A DNA stretch of 12,736 nucleotides from Kiritimatiellia bacterium (GTDB taxonomy: Bacteria > Verrucomicrobiota > Kiritimatiellia > RFP12 > UBA1067), in contig JAEDMN010000082.1 of the NCBI GenBank assembly GCA_016302985.1, positions 1-12,736 on the forward strand, given 5' to 3'. Below, piece after piece: positions 1 to 7,878 of the stretch (the first letter of the stretch is position 1; every line of letters begins with the position of its first letter). The notes beneath the pieces are model-generated. The model had not been told where the DNA came from. It ran no database searches and saw only the letters and a program-made list of their open reading frames with translations. The position numbers and the translations under genes were made by a program.

Positions 1-44
1 ACAATCTCACAATGACGGTGCAAATGTGGAGCCGTTCCAAGTGA

Positions 45-100
45 CACTGGAGGCGGACTGGAGTGGAGGTTTGTCAGAAGACTAGCCAACTGGCCAACTC
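45..100 (-). repeat. Degenerate 8-base-period array downstream of the sirtuin gene
   Basis: Read on the minus strand from 100 downward, this splits into 8-base blocks: GAGTTGGC, CAGTTGGC, TAGTCTTC, TGACAAAC, CTCCACTC, CAGTCCGC, CTCCAGTG. Four blocks begin with NAGT and keep the same 8-base phase over 40 bases. The same CAGT word and period recur at 12611-12668. No open reading frame here looks genuine, and the rest of bases 1-152 shows nothing else recognisable. The function is unknown. Confidence 0.5.
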
Positions 101-122
101 GATGCGGACTCCTGCGCATGGG

Positions 123-158
123 CCGTGTTGCGAGTTGAGACCGTGTTGCGAGTCAAGA
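123..158. repeat. Two tandem copies of an 18-base repeat
   Basis: Bases 123-140 and 141-158 are adjacent 18-mers of the form CCGTGTTGCGAGT followed by YRAGA, differing at only two positions. The second copy covers the sirtuin stop codon, so the last two codons and the stop lie inside the repeat. The pair looks like a small local duplication at the 3' end of the gene. It is not an inverted repeat and no T-tract follows, so it is not an intrinsic terminator. Confidence 0.7.
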
Positions 159-920
159 CAGCGGAGAAGTTGCGAACGCCGCGCACACGGCGTCGGCGAA
201 TTCCTTCAGGTCGGGGTAGCGGCGGACGGCGTAGTCGTCGAGCGACGTGGGCTGTCCGTTGACGATGAACACCTTGCCGCCGGCCTGCAGCGTGAGCCGC
301 GGAAGGCCGGCCGCCGGGTGGACGGTCAGGGACGTGCCGAGCACGAGGAAGACGTCGCTCGAAATCGCGAGCTCCTGGGCGGACCGGAACGCCGCCTCGG
401 GCAGCATCTCGCCGAAGAACGTGATCGCCGGCTTGTAGGGTCCGCCGCACGCGCAGCGCGGCACGTAGGGCTCGCCGAGCTTCGCCGCGCCGCCGTTCGC
501 CTCGATCATCGCCACGATCTCGTCGAAGGTCTTCACGTCGCCGCAGTGGCGGCAGGCGTGGACGACGGGCGAACCGTGCACCTCGTAGACGTGGGACGAG
601 CCGGCCTTCTGGTGCAGCATGTCGATGTTCTGCGTCGCGATGCCGGCGAGGCGTCCCGCCCGCTCGAGCCGCACGAGCGCCGTGTGCACGGGCCCGGGCT
701 GGAAGTCGCCGAGCCCGTAGACGAGCTCGCGACAGCCGCGGTAGTAGACGGACGGGTCGCGGTCGAACCAGTCGATGTCGAAGATCCGCTCCGCGTCCGG
801 CTGCCTGTAGAGTCCCTGCGGACCGCGGAAGTCCGGAATTCCGCACAGCGTCGACACGCCGGCGCCCGTCAGCACGCCCACCTTCTTCGCGCTCTTCAGC
901 GCCTCGATCAGTTCCGTCAT
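153..920 (-). CDS. Sir2-family NAD-dependent protein deacylase (sirtuin), 255 aa
   Basis: Sirtuins remove acyl groups from lysine side chains in the cytoplasm, consuming NAD+ and giving nicotinamide and O-acyl-ADP-ribose. All core motifs are visible: GAGVS at 19-23 followed by GIPDFRGP at 27-34 (NAD binding), TQNID at 96-100, the catalytic His115 in HGS, and GTSLTVHP at 195-202. A structural zinc site is formed by Cys123, Cys126, Cys156 and Cys158. The length is normal for a compact bacterial sirtuin, and the zinc site separates it from the zinc-less SIR2 domains of defence proteins. The start ATG overlaps the stop of the upstream NYN gene as ATGA, with a GGGAGGGAG-like ribosome site just upstream inside that gene, so translational coupling is likely. 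A longer upstream reading in this frame is only the shadow of the NYN gene. Acyl preference cannot be read with confidence. Confidence 0.95.
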   Translation of the reverse strand: MTELIEALKSAKKVGVLTGAGVSTLCGIPDFRGPQGLYRQPDAERIFDIDWFDRDPSVYYRGCRELVYGLGDFQPGPVHTALVRLERAGRLAGIATQNIDMLHQKAGSSHVYEVHGSPVVHACRHCGDVKTFDEIVAMIEANGGAAKLGEPYVPRCACGGPYKPAITFFGEMLPEAAFRSAQELAISSDVFLVLGTSLTVHPAAGLPRLTLQAGGKVFIVNGQPTSLDDYAVRRYPDLKEFADAVCAAFATSPLS

Positions 921-1960
921 TTCGCGGCTCCCTCCCCCTGCGGCACGACCAGGCCCGCCGGCGTGCTCTGCACCACCCTCCGGCTCAGCAGCGTGCCGAC
1001 GATCGCCTCGACATCCTCGGCGGGCGCGTGGTAGACCTTCCTGATGATGGACTTGAGCGCACCGAGGTGCTTCGCCTGCACGCGGCCGGACCTCAGGTCG
1101 GCCGCCAGCATCGCCGCCACCTCGCGGCGGAAGGCCCTGCCGGCGGACGCCGTGGCGGAGAGACGGCCGTCGGTCGGCACGATCGCCTCGAACTCGTCCC
1201 GGTCGTACCAGACGGACTGGCACTTGCCGCACACGTCGATTTCGATGGCGCGCTTCCCGACCGCGACCTTGACCAGGCTCATCGAGCCGCCGCATTCCGG
1301 GCACGTGCAGCCGGCGACCGCGTGCGCCCGCGCCTCGGCCGAAATGGCGGAGACGCTCCCGGGGTCGAAGGTCTGGCGCAGCAGGCCCACCTTCGCGGAC
1401 ATCCCGCCGCACGCCTCGCACGCGAGGCAGACGCGCCGCGACTTCGTCCAGCCCTTTACCAGCTTTCCGCCGCAGCGCGGGCAGCGCGGCTCGGGTTCGG
1501 GCTGCGCCGGCGGCTCCTTCGCCGGCTTCTTCAGCACGACGTACTTCGTGCAGGCCGAGCGGAAGGAGATCGGCGCCTTCGCGTGGCCGATTCCGTAGAC
1601 CTGCTTCCCGGCCTCGCGAATCTTCGCGGCGAGCGCCGTGTAGTCGCTGTCGTTCGAAACGATGCAGATGCCGTCGCAGGGCAGCGTGTAGAGGCACTCC
1701 ATCGCGTCGATCACCAGGGCGATGTCCGCGACGTTCTTGCCCGTCACGTTGCTGACCTGCGGCTTCGAGCTGATGCCGTACTCGCGCTGCGCGCGCTGCC
1801 AGCCGCCCTCGCTCTGGAAGCACTGCGGCGTGCCGTACGCGCGGCGGACGATCGGCTCGCCGAAGCGGCAGGCCGCGTTGAAGATTTCGCGCACATACGA
1901 CGCGCCGACGTTGTCGGCGTCGATCAGCACGGCGATGCGGTTGCGTTCGGCTTCGGACAT
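917..1960 (-). CDS. NYN (PIN-like RNase) domain protein with zinc ribbons, 347 aa
   Basis: Residues 7-140 form a NYN domain, a PIN-fold metal-dependent RNase family. Acidic positions are seen in LIDADN (Asp14, Asp16), in NVADIALVIDAM (Asp79, Asp85) and in SNDSDY (Asp104, Asp106). A Pro/Glu-rich linker (145-158) leads to a first Cys cluster (Cys160, 163, 178, 181, 184). A second ribbon of TFIIB type follows (Cys220, 223, 244, 247, with the characteristic IEIDVCGKC and WYDRDEFE). Residues 275-335 are helical and basic, and could be a small winged-helix or RNA-binding tail; I cannot assign them to a family. A clear AGGAG lies at 1967-1971, six bases before the ATG. The gene overlaps the sirtuin by four bases and follows a small membrane protein gene by 16 bases. 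A role in RNA cleavage or processing is inferred from the family; the substrate is unknown. Confidence 0.85.
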   Translation of the reverse strand: MSEAERNRIAVLIDADNVGASYVREIFNAACRFGEPIVRRAYGTPQCFQSEGGWQRAQREYGISSKPQVSNVTGKNVADIALVIDAMECLYTLPCDGICIVSNDSDYTALAAKIREAGKQVYGIGHAKAPISFRSACTKYVVLKKPAKEPPAQPEPEPRCPRCGGKLVKGWTKSRRVCLACEACGGMSAKVGLLRQTFDPGSVSAISAEARAHAVAGCTCPECGGSMSLVKVAVGKRAIEIDVCGKCQSVWYDRDEFEAIVPTDGRLSATASAGRAFRREVAAMLAADLRSGRVQAKHLGALKSIIRKVYHAPAEDVEAIVGTLLSRRVVQSTPAGLVVPQGEGAAK

Positions 1961-1976
1961 GGAGGACTCCTTGCTT

Positions 1977-2156
1977 TCAGATGACGTCGCGCGGCAGTTC
2001 GCGGCGGAGGCCGTCCCACAGCACCTTGCAGAAGGCGGTGAGCGGAATCGCGAGCAGCACGCCCACGACCAGCAGCGCCGTCAGGACGATCGCCAGCCCG
2101 CACACGCACGTGGCGCCGCCCAGGATCACGTTCCTCTGCCGTGCCGTCATCTCCAT
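1977..2156 (-). CDS. Small single-span membrane protein, 59 aa
   Basis: This short frame fills the gap between the exported protein gene and the NYN gene. The protein starts MEMTARQRNVILGG, has a hydrophobic stretch at about residues 11-42 rich in Leu, Val, Ala and Ile with two Cys (18 and 20), and ends with a charged tail (Lys44 to Asp57). It is most likely a single membrane helix with a short basic N-terminus and a C-terminal tail. GGAGGAG at 2163-2169, six bases from the ATG, supports this start; an internal ATG two codons later is less well placed. The stop is 16 bases before the NYN start and the upstream gene ends 22 bases away, so it fits the operon. The family and function are not recognised. 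Confidence 0.7.
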   Translation of the reverse strand: MEMTARQRNVILGGATCVCGLAIVLTALLVVGVLLAIPLTAFCKVLWDGLRRELPRDVI

Positions 2157-2178
2157 GGCCTTCTCCTCCGCGTTCCGC

Positions 2179-3942
2179 CTACTTCTTCGAAATCGAGATG
2201 GTCACGCGCAGCGGCCCCTTCGCGACGGAACGCGCCTCGAGGCGCCGGTAGTGTCCGTTGCGGTTGCCGTAGACCTTCCCCGTGTCGACGATCTCGCCGT
2301 TCGTCTCCCAGCGGCAGATCCACCCGTCGAAGGCGACCGTGAAGCCGTCCTTCGCGATCCGGACCTCCGACTTCCGCTCGCCGTCGAATTCGAACGCCGG
2401 CAGCACGAGGGCGAGGTCGTCGGACCCCGTGACCGCCATCTCGAGGCCAGTCGCGGACAGCTCGTTCCGCCACAGGAGCGGGGCCAGCCCCCTGCGCGCG
2501 GCGGACAGCACCGCGCGCGCCCGGCCGCCCTCGGCCTTGGATCCAATCACGCGGTAGACGGGGCCGTACGCGTAGTTCCATCCGTTCGTCCCCTTCCAGC
2601 CCGGCAGGATCGCCAGCTGCGTCTCGTTCGTCAGGTCGAGCGTGTAGCTGGGCGCCTTCGCAAACGGCACCGAGAGGCAGATGAACGGCGGTGCGCCGCG
2701 CTTCTGCAGGCGGCCGAGGCCGCTGCCGTCGTAGCGCTCGTCCGCGGCCGTGTCGAACTGCGCCGTGTAGCCGCCCGCGTTCACGAACGTGCGATGGAAA
2801 TCGGGGCCCGTGGACCATGTGAACGCGTCCGGCTCCTCGACGGGCCCTTCCGGGACCGTCTCGTCGGCGAAGTAGTAGCCGAGATACGCCCACGACCCCA
2901 TCGTCACCATGTACTTGTCGAAATACCCGTAGCCCTCGGTGCCGTAGCGCGTCTCGAGCGGATAGCGGTTCTTCACGTGGCGGATCGACGGACGGTCGAG
3001 CCAGTAGGCGAGCGAGTCCACCGCGCGCTGCGCCGCCGCGCGGAATCGGCGCGCCGTCCGCACGTCGCCGCGGCGGTGGAACCACGCCGCGTAGTATTCG
3101 CACAGCGCGGCGTAGAACGTCTCGTTGTGGAGGAACTGGTTGCTGCGGCCCCCGAACGGAATCTCGCCGGACGCGGAAAGCATCCGCAGCGTCGGCTCCG
3201 CGCTCTTCAGCATCAGCTCCTCCAGCTTCGCGCGGGAGGGGCCGTCGTAGCCGCAGGTCAGGCCGACCGCGTACTGGAGACGCGTGACGAAGTCGTAGAC
3301 CATCGGCTGGTGCGGGTCCCTGTACATGCCGTTCTCGTCGAAGAAGCGCAGCTGGTCGCCATAGTAGCGCTCCACGTACGCTGCGTCGCCGCCCATGCCG
3401 GAGAAGCGGCGCAGCTGCTCGCTCGTCGCCCCGAAGACGCTCCAGTTGCGCGCGGTCTTGTCGCCGACCGGCGGCCGGCTGCTGTACGTCGTCTCGGGCA
3501 CGATCGAGCCGAGGTGCGCGCGCCAGGCGTCGATCCGGGCCTGCGGCACGCGCTTCGCCTTCTCGAGTTCGAGGATGCAGAGGCAGACCTCCTTCACCGA
3601 GAAGTCGTTGCCGACGGCGAACTTGTTGCGCGGGTAGGCGACGGGGATCTGCCGGCAGCACGTGTCCATCAGCCGCAGGAAGATCTCCTCCTTCTCGGGA
3701 ATCCTGCCGTGCGCGAGCAGGATGCCGAGGTTGGAGCAGAGCCGCGGGAAGCCGTGCTCCGCGAGCCCCTTCTGCTTCACGCTGCGCAGGTAGCGTTCCA
3801 TGTGCTCGGGCGTGTACGCGCCGACGGCGCGCTCCATCAGGTCGAGGTACTTCTCGCGGGGGACGAAGCCCGTCCCGGCGAGGACCAGCGCGGCCAGCGC
3901 GCCCAACCGCGCGAATGCCCCGAATCCGTTCCCGTGTCTCAT
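2179..3942 (-). CDS. Exported protein of unknown function, possibly alpha-barrel carbohydrate-active type, 587 aa
   Basis: The chosen ATG (3942) has an AAGGAAGG ribosome site and begins a signal peptide: MRHGNG, then a hydrophobic core at about residues 8-25. Longer upstream readings only shadow the transglutaminase gene. Residues 30-360 look mostly helical, with aromatic and His-rich segments such as NWSVFGA (166-172), DPHQPMVYDF (209-218) and GGRSNQFLHNETFYA (264-278). The remaining part (about 370-587) looks beta-rich, with alternating hydrophobic strands. A helical toroid followed by a beta-sandwich is the plan of several polysaccharide lyases and of DUF2264-like proteins, and GRS and HNE are plausible active-site segments. 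This is a resemblance, not a family match. The gene starts 14 bases after the transglutaminase gene stops, so the two are probably co-expressed and both act outside the inner membrane. Confidence 0.75.
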   Translation of the reverse strand: MRHGNGFGAFARLGALAALVLAGTGFVPREKYLDLMERAVGAYTPEHMERYLRSVKQKGLAEHGFPRLCSNLGILLAHGRIPEKEEIFLRLMDTCCRQIPVAYPRNKFAVGNDFSVKEVCLCILELEKAKRVPQARIDAWRAHLGSIVPETTYSSRPPVGDKTARNWSVFGATSEQLRRFSGMGGDAAYVERYYGDQLRFFDENGMYRDPHQPMVYDFVTRLQYAVGLTCGYDGPSRAKLEELMLKSAEPTLRMLSASGEIPFGGRSNQFLHNETFYAALCEYYAAWFHRRGDVRTARRFRAAAQRAVDSLAYWLDRPSIRHVKNRYPLETRYGTEGYGYFDKYMVTMGSWAYLGYYFADETVPEGPVEEPDAFTWSTGPDFHRTFVNAGGYTAQFDTAADERYDGSGLGRLQKRGAPPFICLSVPFAKAPSYTLDLTNETQLAILPGWKGTNGWNYAYGPVYRVIGSKAEGGRARAVLSAARRGLAPLLWRNELSATGLEMAVTGSDDLALVLPAFEFDGERKSEVRIAKDGFTVAFDGWICRWETNGEIVDTGKVYGNRNGHYRRLEARSVAKGPLRVTISISKK

Positions 3943-3956
3943 GCCGGCACCTTCCT

Positions 3957-6900
3957 TCAGTTCCTCTTCACGGCCTTCCGCCGCACGACGATCGTCCGGG
4001 CCGCCTGCGCCGCGGCGCGGCGGTTCCACTCGTCCAGGAACGGCGCGTACTCCGGCGCGAGCAGCGTCGCCGTCTCCCGGCGCACCCGGCGGCGCACGGT
4101 CACGTGCAGCCGGCCGTCCTCGATCCGGTGGGACACGTCGTGCGCGACCCACGTCTCCGTCCGGTCCAGCGGATTCACGATCCGGAACGGCTCGGGCAGG
4201 CTTTCGATCTCCGTGTAGTCCTCGGGCAGGACGATCTCGTACGTCTCGACGACCTCGCTTTGGCCGTTCACCGCAACCGGCGTGCGCCGCCGCGCGCCGT
4301 CGACCCCGAAGACCTTGCCCGCGAAGTCGGGAATCGCCACGCGGAGGCTGTCGCCCTTCGCGACGGCGTAGCCCTCGGCGTAGGCCTTGAAGGACAATGT
4401 GAACGGATAGCCCTCCACGTCCGTCTCCAGCTCGCCCGTCGCCGTCGCGTTCTGCGCGATGTCCCCGAGCAGCTTCTGGTAGTGGCGCACGCGCATCTCC
4501 GGCAGCAGCTCCGCGTACTTGCGGCGCAGGCCCGAAACGGTGTAGCCATAGGTGCGGTTGACGACCTCGAAGTCGACCGCGCCGTTCTCGCGCACGTCGA
4601 GCCGGCAGAAGTTGTCCGCGCGGGAGACCTCGTTCGTCGCGCCCGCGGCGGGCCGGATCCGCCCGAACGCGTCCGCCTGCGGATCGTAGTAGCCGTCGCC
4701 GAAGCGCGAGGACGCCTCGGGCCGCGCATACTCGTTGTCGTTCGAGATCCAGAACTCCGCCTCGTCGCGCATGAACGGAATCCAGCCCGACCGCCACGTC
4801 GCCCGGACCGCGAGCGTGTCGAAGCGTCCGGGACGCGGCACGCGGCGCCACTCACCCTCCGTGCCGCGGAAACCGTGGCTGTCGTCTGCGACGAGGACGA
4901 ACGCGCAGTCGAAGCCCGCGGCCTCGAGCATCGCGTAGAGCAGGTTCATCCGGTCGGGATAGGAGCCGTAGCCCTCGGCGAGCACGCGGTCGGGCGCCGT
5001 GAAGGCCCGGTCGAAGGGCAGCTCGAAGAGACCCGGTCCCTTCGTCGACAGCGCCCGCAGGCGATGCAGGATGGCGCGGATGCGCGCGGCCGGCGAATCG
5101 AGTCCGGCCACGAGCCGGCGCGCGGTGCGGCGAACCTCGGCGGACCGCGACGCGTCGCCCGATCCCGGCCAGATGCCCGCGTCGCCCCGGGCGCGCGCGA
5201 GGGCGTCCACCAGGGACGCGCCATGCGCGCGCCAATCGGCCGCGGACAGGGCAAACGTCGGCCGCCACAGGCGTTCCGGAGGCTGCGACGGTTCGGACGG
5301 CACGGCCGCGAGGTTCCGCATCGTCCAGCGGAAGACGCGTCCGTGCGCGTTCGTCTCCACCGCGTAGAACGCCTCCTTGTCGCGGCACGTCCCGTCCGCA
5401 TCCAGGAACCGGGAGTTGTCCACGGCGAAGCGCATCCCGTCCGGCACGTGGACCTCCACCTCCTCGAAGTCGTAGGGGCTGCCGCCACCGAACGAGTAGG
5501 TCATCGCCTCCGCGACCGGGGCGTTCGTCGTCGTCTCGGCGGTCACGTACCGGACGACGCTGCCGATCTCGACGCCGGGCAGGTTCGCGACGAGGATCTT
5601 CGAGGCCGGGTAGCGCGGGGCGCCCGCGGCCCAGCCGCAGTCCATCTCGTTGATCTCCTTCGGCGTGACCTGGTGGACCTTCCCGTTGCGGTTCGAGACC
5701 GAGGCGGAGACGAGTTCGACCTGGCGCGTGGACGGGGCGTAGGAGAGCTTGATCTCGCTCGCCGTCTGCTTGCCGCGGTAGGTCAGCACCTCCTTCTCGA
5801 CGACGTTCGTCTGGACCACGACGGTCGGCGAGGCGAAGTGCAGCACGGTGCGGAAGACGCGCAGGCGGAGGTTCGCGTCCGTCGCGCGCGGACGGAACTC
5901 GGGGCGGTCGCGCTCGGCCGTCTCGACCTCCTTGCGGGCGTTGCGCAGCGCGTCGTACGCGGGCACGTCGAAGTTCACGTCCGCGACGCGCTCCGAACGG
6001 CGTGCCGTGAGCACGCCGTTCGAGCAGGACGCGGAGCAGGCGAACGCGTAGCCCGGCACCGCGACCGAACAGGGGGCGAAGCCGGACGACGCCGCGCCGA
6101 CCGCCCCGTCCAGCGTCAGCCGCAGCGTCTCCTCGGTGCCGGCCGTGCAGGGCAGCTCGAGCGGGAAGCGGCGCGTCTCGAGCGACGTGTTCTCGTCGAG
6201 AACGCCGCGCGCGATGCTCAGCGCCCGCGTCGCGAACGGGAGCGCGAGGCTGTCGCGCGTCGCACCGCGCAGGACGCGTTCCGGCAGGCGGGCGACGGTC
6301 TTCGCCGTCAGCCGCGTCTCGGTGTCGCGCAGGTCGGCGGGGCGGATCTCGACGGACAGCAGCTCCGCGCCCGCGGCGACAGTGCGCCAGATGCGCGCGA
6401 ACCACTTCCGGCGCTCCTCCGCCGTCTTCTTCAGCAGCGCATGGCGAACGGCGGTGTCGTTGATGCCCTCGAACGCGAAGACGGTGGTGAGCAGCGCGTC
6501 CCCCTCGGCGTCGAGCGAACCCTCCGACTCGACGCGCAGCAGGTTCCGTTCGACCGACGTCACCGGCGACGTCCTCAGCGCCTCGCCTTCGGGGCGCGCG
6601 ACGAGATACGACTTGTCGGAGAGGTACGCCGGCAGGAGGTCCTTCGTCGATTCGTCCGTCGGGTCCATCAGGACGTACCCGCCGTCGGCCGCGACCGCGA
6701 CGATGGCGTGGTTGAAGTAGGGGGTCGGGACATCGGGGTCCATCTTCGCGCCCGCGTGGATGAGCACGGGGAAGGCCTGCACGCCGGCGATGCGGAGAAG
6801 CGCGACGAGCAGCGCGGCCTTGTCGCGGCAGACGCCGTAGCGGTTTTCAAACGTGAGGTCCACGTCGTGCGGCTCGTACCCGGGCGCGTCGTCCTCGAGC

Positions 6901-7871
6901 GTGAGGCCCATGTAGCGCACCTCCTGCGAGACGAAGCGGAAGACGGCGCGCACCTTCTCCGTCTCCGTGCGGCATCCCTTCACGAGGCGCACCACCTCGT
7001 TCGTCATCGCGGGCGTCGCCTTCGCGAGATGCGGCGCGCAAAGTCCCCAGTACCAGCGCGAAACCGTCGGCCAGTCCGGAATCGTCGACAGGCGCAGCGC
7101 CTGCACGCAGCGGGAGAAGGACGGCATGTTCGGCTCGGGGAAGGCCTGCGGCACGTCGCGCGCGGTCCAGCGCAGGAGCTTCCGCCCGCCGCCGAGGTCG
7201 CGGTCCGCCGCGCGGACGACCGTGTTCGAGAACGGATGCCGCACGACGGCATGGAGGGCGGGCCGCGCGGCGGGCTGGTCGACGGTGACCGACGTCGAGA
7301 CGATCGGCTGCGTCGATTCGAGCAGTTCGGAATCCGCCCAGGCGTCCTTCATCCGCGCGCGCCGCGTCCGTTTCCAGAAGCGCACGTGGCGGACCTCCCC
7401 GACCTCCAGTCCGGGGACCTTGCAGGAGAGCGTCTTGTCCTGCGGGTCGACGATGTTCGCGCTCATGGACGAGTTGTCCGTCGCGACCTTCAGCGTCTTT
7501 CCGAAGTCGACCGCGCGCACCTGGCCGTTCGTGCCGACGATCTCCACGCAGAGGATGCCCGCGTCGCCGTAGCGCGCGTTGTAGTCGAGCGAGATGCCGC
7601 CATACCCCCGGCGGCCCTTCTCGGTCAGGACCTTCACCCACTCGTCGTCCCAGGTGACGTCCGCGCCATCCGCCTCGTAGCGGGTGTGGATGCGGTCGTC
7701 GACGAGCACGCTGTCCGCGTCCGGGAAACGCCGTGTCGAGACGTCCCGCGCCGCGGCGATCACGGTCGCGGGATCGGCGCGGAATTCGGCCGGCATGTCG
7801 GGCGGCGGTTCGGCGGCGCCCGCCGCGAAGGCCAGCGCCAGAAGATGGACGACCAGGGTGTTGAATTTCAT
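3957..7871 (-). CDS. Exported tandem DUF3857-transglutaminase protein, 1304 aa
   Basis: A signal peptide (MKFNTLVVHLLALAFAAGAA) precedes two similar halves. Half one: a DUF3857-type beta domain at about 50-235; a transglutaminase-like core at about 290-410 with the full triad Cys348 (GVCRDK), His388 (FNHAI) and Asp403 (LMDPTDE); and a beta-rich tail at about 440-625. Half two repeats the plan: DUF3857 at about 665-860; a transglutaminase-like region at about 920-1050; and a beta-rich tail at about 1085-1265. In half two the Cys position is Tyr971 (GSYPDR), the His position is Thr1019, and the Asp falls near Ser1043, so it should be inactive. Proteins of this kind are known from Bacteroidota and PVC bacteria, usually with one DUF3857-transglutaminase unit, and probably act on peptides or proteins in the periplasm. 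The ATG is seven bases after the uvrC stop, with TGAGGA as ribosome site. A basic C-terminus (RRKAVKRN) ends the chain. Confidence 0.88.
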   Translation of the reverse strand: MKFNTLVVHLLALAFAAGAAEPPPDMPAEFRADPATVIAAARDVSTRRFPDADSVLVDDRIHTRYEADGADVTWDDEWVKVLTEKGRRGYGGISLDYNARYGDAGILCVEIVGTNGQVRAVDFGKTLKVATDNSSMSANIVDPQDKTLSCKVPGLEVGEVRHVRFWKRTRRARMKDAWADSELLESTQPIVSTSVTVDQPAARPALHAVVRHPFSNTVVRAADRDLGGGRKLLRWTARDVPQAFPEPNMPSFSRCVQALRLSTIPDWPTVSRWYWGLCAPHLAKATPAMTNEVVRLVKGCRTETEKVRAVFRFVSQEVRYMGLTLEDDAPGYEPHDVDLTFENRYGVCRDKAALLVALLRIAGVQAFPVLIHAGAKMDPDVPTPYFNHAIVAVAADGGYVLMDPTDESTKDLLPAYLSDKSYLVARPEGEALRTSPVTSVERNLLRVESEGSLDAEGDALLTTVFAFEGINDTAVRHALLKKTAEERRKWFARIWRTVAAGAELLSVEIRPADLRDTETRLTAKTVARLPERVLRGATRDSLALPFATRALSIARGVLDENTSLETRRFPLELPCTAGTEETLRLTLDGAVGAASSGFAPCSVAVPGYAFACSASCSNGVLTARRSERVADVNFDVPAYDALRNARKEVETAERDRPEFRPRATDANLRLRVFRTVLHFASPTVVVQTNVVEKEVLTYRGKQTASEIKLSYAPSTRQVELVSASVSNRNGKVHQVTPKEINEMDCGWAAGAPRYPASKILVANLPGVEIGSVVRYVTAETTTNAPVAEAMTYSFGGGSPYDFEEVEVHVPDGMRFAVDNSRFLDADGTCRDKEAFYAVETNAHGRVFRWTMRNLAAVPSEPSQPPERLWRPTFALSAADWRAHGASLVDALARARGDAGIWPGSGDASRSAEVRRTARRLVAGLDSPAARIRAILHRLRALSTKGPGLFELPFDRAFTAPDRVLAEGYGSYPDRMNLLYAMLEAAGFDCAFVLVADDSHGFRGTEGEWRRVPRPGRFDTLAVRATWRSGWIPFMRDEAEFWISNDNEYARPEASSRFGDGYYDPQADAFGRIRPAAGATNEVSRADNFCRLDVRENGAVDFEVVNRTYGYTVSGLRRKYAELLPEMRVRHYQKLLGDIAQNATATGELETDVEGYPFTLSFKAYAEGYAVAKGDSLRVAIPDFAGKVFGVDGARRRTPVAVNGQSEVVETYEIVLPEDYTEIESLPEPFRIVNPLDRTETWVAHDVSHRIEDGRLHVTVRRRVRRETATLLAPEYAPFLDEWNRRAAAQAARTIVVRRKAVKRN

Positions 7872-7878
7872 GGGGTCC

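Noticed and set aside
153..920. Sirtuin as part of an anti-phage (Thoeris or SIR2-effector) system
   Set aside because: It has the four zinc Cys and catalytic His of a classical deacylase, and no TIR, Argonaute or HerA partner is nearby.
921..1823. N-terminal extension of the sirtuin to 556 residues
   Set aside because: The extension is a shadow of the NYN gene; the true start overlaps that gene by ATGA and begins the normal sirtuin N-terminus.
3943..4851. N-terminal extension of the 587-residue exported protein to 890 residues
   Set aside because: The extra part is a frame-shifted reading of the transglutaminase gene with low-complexity Arg/Gly content. The internal ATG at 3942 has a ribosome site and a signal peptide.
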